The notes beneath the pieces were generated by a model that made no database searches, was not told where the DNA came from, and saw only the letters and a list, made by a program, of their open reading frames with translations. A stretch of 5,753 bases of DNA from the NCBI GenBank assembly GCA_947302065.1, contig CAMYUO010000144.1:1-5753 (forward strand), given 5' to 3'. Each line of letters opens with the position of its first letter. Within the stretch, counting starts at the first letter, position 1. Of this stretch, positions 1-2,769 are shown one piece after another. Made by a program: the position numbers and the translations under genes. The stretch comes from an uncultured Clostridia bacterium (GTDB lineage Bacteria > Bacillota > Clostridia > Oscillospirales > Ruminococcaceae).

Positions 1-76
1 CGATAATAGCGACTTTCTTGCCCTTGAGAACGTTGATGTCGCAGTCCTGCTGATAGAATATTCGTGCCTGATCCAT
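1..76 (-). CDS. ilvC: Ketol-acid reductoisomerase, N-terminal fragment (gene runs off the left edge)
   Basis: IlvC converts acetolactate or acetohydroxybutyrate to the dihydroxy acid with NAD(P)H and Mg2+, the second step of valine and isoleucine synthesis in the cytoplasm. Only 25 codons plus one base are visible. They read MDQARIFYQQDCDINVLKGK and then KVAII, which matches the usual start of class I reductoisomerases. The next residue would open the Gly-rich dinucleotide-binding loop, which is cut off by the window. The ATG at 74-76 has a GGAGGA ribosome binding site at 84-89 with a 7-base spacer. It lies 60 bases after ilvN with no terminator between them, so it is probably cotranscribed with ilvN. 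The family call rests on a short but characteristic N-terminus and on the ilvB-ilvN context. Confidence 0.9.
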   Translation of the reverse strand, partial: MDQARIFYQQDCDINVLKGKKVAII

Positions 77-116
77 GATTGATTCCTCCAATATAATTGT
101 TTCCATTTTATTTATG

Positions 117-128
117 CAGCCGTGGCTG
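117..128 (-). other. Short GC-rich inverted repeat between ilvN and ilvC
   Basis: On the minus strand this reads CAGCCACGGCTG, five complementary bases on each side of a two-base centre; a real RNA loop would be four bases closed by four pairs. It starts 8 bases after the ilvN stop codon. It is followed by an A-rich stretch, not by T residues, so it is not an intrinsic terminator. It could be an mRNA processing or stability element, or chance. Seen directly; function is unknown. Confidence 0.3.
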
Positions 129-136
129 TATGATAC

Positions 137-637
137 TTAGTTGTTCTTTGCGCGCAGTGTATCGCTGCCTTTTTCGATAGCGACTGTGCCTGTTCTAACC
201 ATTTCGATAATGCCGTAGGGAGCGATTATCTCCTCAAATCTGCAAAGCTGTGCGTAGGTATCGCAGATCTCGAGCGTCATAGTTGTAAGAGTTACGTCCA
301 TGACCTTTGCGTTGATTATCTCGGCGATGGTCATTACCTCGCTTCTCTTTTCGGGAGCGACGGTGAGCTTGACGATCATAAGCTCTCTTGCGAGGAACTC
401 GTCCTTGGCAAAGGTCTTGACCTTGATGACCTCGATGAGCTTATTGAGCTGTTTTTCTATCTGCTCGACGGTATGCTCGTCGCCGTCGGCAACTATTGTT
501 ATTCTTGAAACTGACGGGTCGTGGGTAGGACCTACTGCAAGGCTGTCGATATTAAAGCCTCGTCTTGAAAAGAGTCCCGATATTCTCGAAAGAACACCGC
601 TGTGGTTTTCCACAAGCACGGAAATTGTATGCTTCAT
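137..637 (-). CDS. ilvN: Acetohydroxyacid synthase small (regulatory) subunit
   Basis: This is the regulatory subunit that activates the catalytic subunit and carries feedback inhibition by valine. An N-terminal ACT domain covers about residues 1-76 (MKHTISVLVENHSGVLSRIS onward) and a second, C-terminal small-subunit domain covers about 85-160. The frame can be read from a GTG at 640, but I place the start at the ATG at 637. The GGAGGA site at 644-649 is then 6 bases upstream, against only 3 bases for the GTG. The 166-residue protein then numbers exactly like E. coli IlvH, with Asn11, Gly14, Ser17 and Asn29 in register. Changes at several of these positions are known to give valine resistance in the enterobacterial protein, so the valine site looks intact. 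Length is normal for the family. Its partner ilvB lies upstream, separated by a small membrane protein gene, and ilvC follows. Confidence 0.96.
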   Translation of the reverse strand: MKHTISVLVENHSGVLSRISGLFSRRGFNIDSLAVGPTHDPSVSRITIVADGDEHTVEQIEKQLNKLIEVIKVKTFAKDEFLARELMIVKLTVAPEKRSEVMTIAEIINAKVMDVTLTTMTLEICDTYAQLCRFEEIIAPYGIIEMVRTGTVAIEKGSDTLRAKNN

Positions 638-643
638 CACTTG

Positions 644-649
644 TCCTCC
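644..649 (-). promoter_or_regulatory. Ribosome binding site that fixes the ilvN start
   Basis: GGAGGA on the minus strand. The gap is 6 bases to the ATG at 637 but only 3 to the in-frame GTG at 640, so ATG is the better start. This agrees with the conserved residue numbering of the family. Confidence 0.8.
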
Positions 650-669
650 GATTTAATGAATTGCCTTGA

Positions 670-692
670 TATCATCTGCCTGCGCAGATATA
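670..692 (-). other. Stem-loop between the small membrane protein gene and ilvN
   Basis: On the minus strand, ATCTGC and GCAGAT face each other across a four-base loop (GCAG). Three more A/T pairs can form past a single bulged G. The structure begins directly after the stop codon of the small gene and ends about 20 bases before the ilvN ribosome binding site. No T-run follows, so it is unlikely to terminate transcription. It could affect ilvN translation or mRNA processing, but that is inference. Confidence 0.4.
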
Positions 693-845
693 TCAGCCTT
701 TACTCTGCTGTTTTTTCTTGTTGTCGATAATTCTGTATGCACAGTAAGCAAACCAGATCACCCAAGACCATGCCCACGCATTCAAAGGAATGCTGACTGC
801 TAGATAAACGATTGCAACAGAAATAGCTATGATCCAATGTTTCAT
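693..845 (-). CDS. Small two-helix membrane protein (50 residues), function unknown
   Basis: A complete short reading frame begins at ATG 845 and ends at TGA 693-695. A strong GGGGAGG site lies at 853-859, with 7 bases between GGAGG and the ATG, which strongly supports translation. The product begins MKHWIIAISVAIVYLAVSIP. A first hydrophobic segment spans about residues 4-21 and a second about 23-40, with a tight turn around Pro20-Leu-Asn22. A basic tail (Asp-Asn-Lys-Lys-Lys and onward) follows. Lys and His at the N-terminus and the Lys-rich C-terminus suggest a helical hairpin with both ends in the cytoplasm. Five of 50 residues are Trp (4, 24, 26, 28, 31). I do not recognise a family. It sits between ilvB and ilvN in the same orientation and has a promoter-like region just upstream. 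A leader-peptide role is less likely because no terminator or attenuator structure follows. The coding call is firm; the role is unknown. Confidence 0.8.
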   Translation of the reverse strand: MKHWIIAISVAIVYLAVSIPLNAWAWSWVIWFAYCAYRIIDNKKKQQSKG

Positions 846-852
846 AGTTATA

Positions 853-859
853 CCTCCCC
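853..859 (-). promoter_or_regulatory. Strong ribosome binding site of the 50-codon gene
   Basis: GGGGAGG on the minus strand, with its GGAGG core 7 bases before the ATG at 845. It is the main evidence, besides protein composition, that this short frame is a real gene. Confidence 0.8.
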
Positions 860-902
860 TTTTCTTCCACTCTTTATCGAGTGTGACCGACTATTCTAAT
901 AA

Positions 903-953
903 AGTATAGCACCGATTTGTTGTGATTATATGAACAATAAACAGATATGTTAT
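903..953 (-). promoter_or_regulatory. Promoter-like region between ilvB and the small membrane protein gene
   Basis: Two overlapping candidates read toward the small gene. The first is an extended -10, TGCTATACT (hexamer TATACT at 903-908), without a good -35. The second is TATAAT at 925-930 with ATAACA at 948-953 (four of six matches to TTGACA) and a 17-base spacer. The region starts 11 bases after the ilvB stop and would give a leader of about 50-70 bases. The ten bases GTGCTATACT are identical to the -10 region of the ilvB promoter. Either or both could drive the small gene, ilvN and ilvC independently of ilvB. Confidence 0.55.
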
Positions 954-963
954 TAACCGCGCA

Positions 964-2589
964 CTATCTTGTGGGGAACATATCATCGACCACAACTTCG
1001 ACAAGGCATATGCCCTTGTGGGTGACTATCATATCAATAGCCTTATCTACGTCGCCCTTGCCGTCAACGCGCATAGCGTCGATGCCGTAAGCCTTTGCAA
1101 GCTTGATAAAGTCGGGTGAGCCGTCAAGGAAAACGGCGGTCTGTCTGTCGCCGTAGCCGATAGTTTGCAGCTCGCGCACCATACCGAGTCTTTGATTTGT
1201 CATAATGACTATCTTGATATCAACGCCGTGCTGGACAGCAGTTGCAAGCTCCATCATAGACATCTGGAACGCACCGTCACCGCAGATAGCAACAGTCGGG
1301 CGTTTCGGGTCAGCCATCTTTGCGCCGACCGCAGCGGGAACAGAATATCCCATTGTGCCCATTCCGCCTGTGGTGAGCAGTCTTCCGCCCTTTTTGAACT
1401 TATAGTTGTTGCATGTCCAGATCTGGTTCTGACCGACATCTGCAATGATGTTCGTGTTTGCGGGCATCGCAGCGGAGAGCTTGATGACAAACTCCTTCGG
1501 GTCTACCGTGCCTGCTGGTGTCTTAACAGGCTTATACTGCGAACGCATAGCCTTGAGCTGCTTTATCCACGCATCGTGCTTCATCGGCTGAGCCTTTTCG
1601 AGCAGCTGCTCGAGCACCAGCTTTGCATCGCCCACCAGCGGGATATCCGTGCCGATGTTCTTGCCTATCTCGGCAGGGTCGATGTCGATATGTATGATAG
1701 TTGTCGTCTTTGCAAGAGTCATAGGTGCGCTGACAGCTCTGTCGCCCACTCTTGCACCGACAAGGAACAGCACATCGCACTCGTTGACAGCCTCATTTGC
1801 AGCTTTGATGCCGAAAGACCCTATCATTCCGCAGAAAAGCGGGTCATCGTCTGGGAAAGTTGAAATTCCCATCATCGTCGTAACGACAGGTATCTGCATC
1901 AGCTTTGACAGCTGGTTTATCTCAGCCTGTGCGTGAGCAGCATACACACCGCCGCCAACGCATATCAGCGGCTTTTCAGCCTCGCTCAATGCTTTGATGA
2001 CCTTTTTCACCTGAAAAGCGTTGCCCTTGCCTGTGGGCTTATAGCTTCTTATCTCGCACTTTTTCGGATATGCAAAATCTATCATCATTTTCTGCACATC
2101 CATTGGCACGTCAATCAGCACAGGACCCGGTCTGCCCGAGCCTGCGATATAAAATGCCTCTTTGAACACTCTTGCGACGTCGTTCGGGTCTTTGAGCAGG
2201 TAGCTGTGCTTTACGAACGGCTCAGCTGCACCTGTTATGTCAGCCTCCTGAAAAACATCGGAGCCTATCTGGTCGGTGTTGACCTGACCTGTTATGCATA
2301 TCACGGGTATAGAATCGGCATAAGCCGTAGCAATAGCTGTAATAAGATTGGTTGCGCCCGGTCCCGAGGTCGCAATGCAGACCGCAGGTTTGCCCGAGAT
2401 ACGTGCAAAGCCGTTGGCAGCGTGACCCGCATTTGCCTCATGGCGCACAAGGACGTGGCGGATATCCTTTTCGGCAGTTTTCAGCTCGTCATAGAACGGG
2501 CAGATAGCAGCGCCGGGATAGCCGTAAACGGTATTGATGCCTTCAGCTCTGAGGCATTCGACCATTGCCTTGCTCACTGTCATTTTCAT
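964..2589 (-). CDS. ilvB: Acetohydroxyacid (acetolactate) synthase large, catalytic subunit
   Basis: This ThDP-, Mg2+- and FAD-dependent enzyme condenses two pyruvates, or pyruvate with 2-oxobutyrate, as the first shared step of branched-chain amino acid synthesis. The frame extends to a TTG at 2613, but the ATG at 2589 is preferred. GGAGG at 2600-2604 lies 10 bases ahead of it, and the longer version would place that site inside the gene. The protein is then 541 residues. Visible marks are: catalytic Glu51 in RHE; SGPGATN at 75-81; Gln102 in ITGQV; Lys127 in VKHSY; a central cofactor domain with GARVGDR at 278-284; GGMGTMGY at 408-415; and the ThDP motif from GDG (437-439) to Asn465. Oddities are Leu474 in GMVRELQ, where most characterised enzymes have Trp. 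Phe259 stands in GSFG where many members have His. The C-terminus stops at MFPTR without the usual tail of roughly 20-30 residues. The neighbours ilvN and ilvC support the biosynthetic form. Confidence 0.95.
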   Translation of the reverse strand: MKMTVSKAMVECLRAEGINTVYGYPGAAICPFYDELKTAEKDIRHVLVRHEANAGHAANGFARISGKPAVCIATSGPGATNLITAIATAYADSIPVICITGQVNTDQIGSDVFQEADITGAAEPFVKHSYLLKDPNDVARVFKEAFYIAGSGRPGPVLIDVPMDVQKMMIDFAYPKKCEIRSYKPTGKGNAFQVKKVIKALSEAEKPLICVGGGVYAAHAQAEINQLSKLMQIPVVTTMMGISTFPDDDPLFCGMIGSFGIKAANEAVNECDVLFLVGARVGDRAVSAPMTLAKTTTIIHIDIDPAEIGKNIGTDIPLVGDAKLVLEQLLEKAQPMKHDAWIKQLKAMRSQYKPVKTPAGTVDPKEFVIKLSAAMPANTNIIADVGQNQIWTCNNYKFKKGGRLLTTGGMGTMGYSVPAAVGAKMADPKRPTVAICGDGAFQMSMMELATAVQHGVDIKIVIMTNQRLGMVRELQTIGYGDRQTAVFLDGSPDFIKLAKAYGIDAMRVDGKGDVDKAIDMIVTHKGICLVEVVVDDMFPTR

Positions 2590-2599
2590 ATTAAGCAGA

Positions 2600-2604
2600 C
2601 CTCC
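2600..2604 (-). promoter_or_regulatory. Ribosome binding site that fixes the ilvB start
   Basis: GGAGG on the minus strand, 10 bases ahead of the ATG at 2589. The upstream in-frame TTG at 2613 has no such site, and starting there would place this GGAGG inside the coding region. The next in-frame ATG at 2583 (two residues later) is possible but is 16 bases away. Confidence 0.75.
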
Positions 2605-2629
2605 AACAAGCAATTTAGGGTTTTAAATC

Positions 2630-2658
2630 AGTATAGCACAAAACGGCTATCAAGTCAA
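2630..2658 (-). promoter_or_regulatory. Near-consensus housekeeping promoter of ilvB
   Basis: TTGACT at 2653-2658 and TATACT at 2630-2635 are separated by exactly 17 bases. TG at the extended -10 position gives TGCTATACT. Transcription should start near 2623, leaving a leader of about 34 bases before the ATG at 2589. That is too short for a T-box, riboswitch or peptide-attenuator leader. A weak inverted repeat (ATTTA and TAAAT, six bases apart) overlaps the predicted start and might be an operator. I cannot assign it to a known regulator. Confidence 0.85.
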
Positions 2659-2718
2659 CAGCAAAATACAACAATCAGAGGTAAGAAATAAGATGTAATA
2701 GATAAGAGACTGCACCGC

Positions 2719-2762
2719 CCTCATAAAACTAACGAAGCTCCCCTGCGTGTGCAAAGGAGCTT
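2719..2762 (-). terminator. Rho-independent terminator of the surface protein gene
   Basis: On the minus strand a 28-base hairpin (2735-2762) pairs 12 bases, two of them G-U, around an ACAC loop. The outer arms are AAGCTCC and GGAGCTT. An interrupted T-rich stretch (CGTTAGTTTTAT) follows. The hairpin begins 7 bases after the stop codon of the surface protein gene and ends before the ilvB promoter, so the two transcripts look separate. The T-run is broken, so some read-through is possible. Confidence 0.85.
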
Positions 2763-2769
2763 TGTTGCG

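Noticed and set aside
300..656. Plus-strand reading frame opposite ilvN
   Set aside because: Antisense to a fully conserved IlvN; its hydrophobic look comes from the reverse reading of ACT-domain codons.
693..845. The small gene as an ilv attenuator leader peptide
   Set aside because: It has 14 Ile/Val/Leu of 50, but these are spread through two membrane helices instead of clustered, and no terminator hairpin with a T-run follows before ilvN.
868..883. CACTC/GAGTG hairpin with a six-base loop in the leader of the small gene
   Set aside because: Only five pairs, no T-run, and no extension; probably chance, though it sits 8 bases upstream of the ribosome binding site.
1165..1863. Plus-strand reading frame of about 230 codons opposite ilvB
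   Set aside because: Same reasons: antisense to conserved coding sequence, no recognisable domain, biased composition.
2611..2627. CodY-like operator near the ilvB transcription start
   Set aside because: The AT-rich inverted repeat does not match the known CodY consensus AATTTTCWGAAAATT well enough.
1933..2691. Long plus-strand reading frame of about 250 codons opposite ilvB
   Set aside because: It lies almost wholly antisense to the well-conserved ilvB, has no convincing ribosome binding site, and its protein is a Cys/Arg/His-rich mixture typical of antisense reading of a codon-biased gene.
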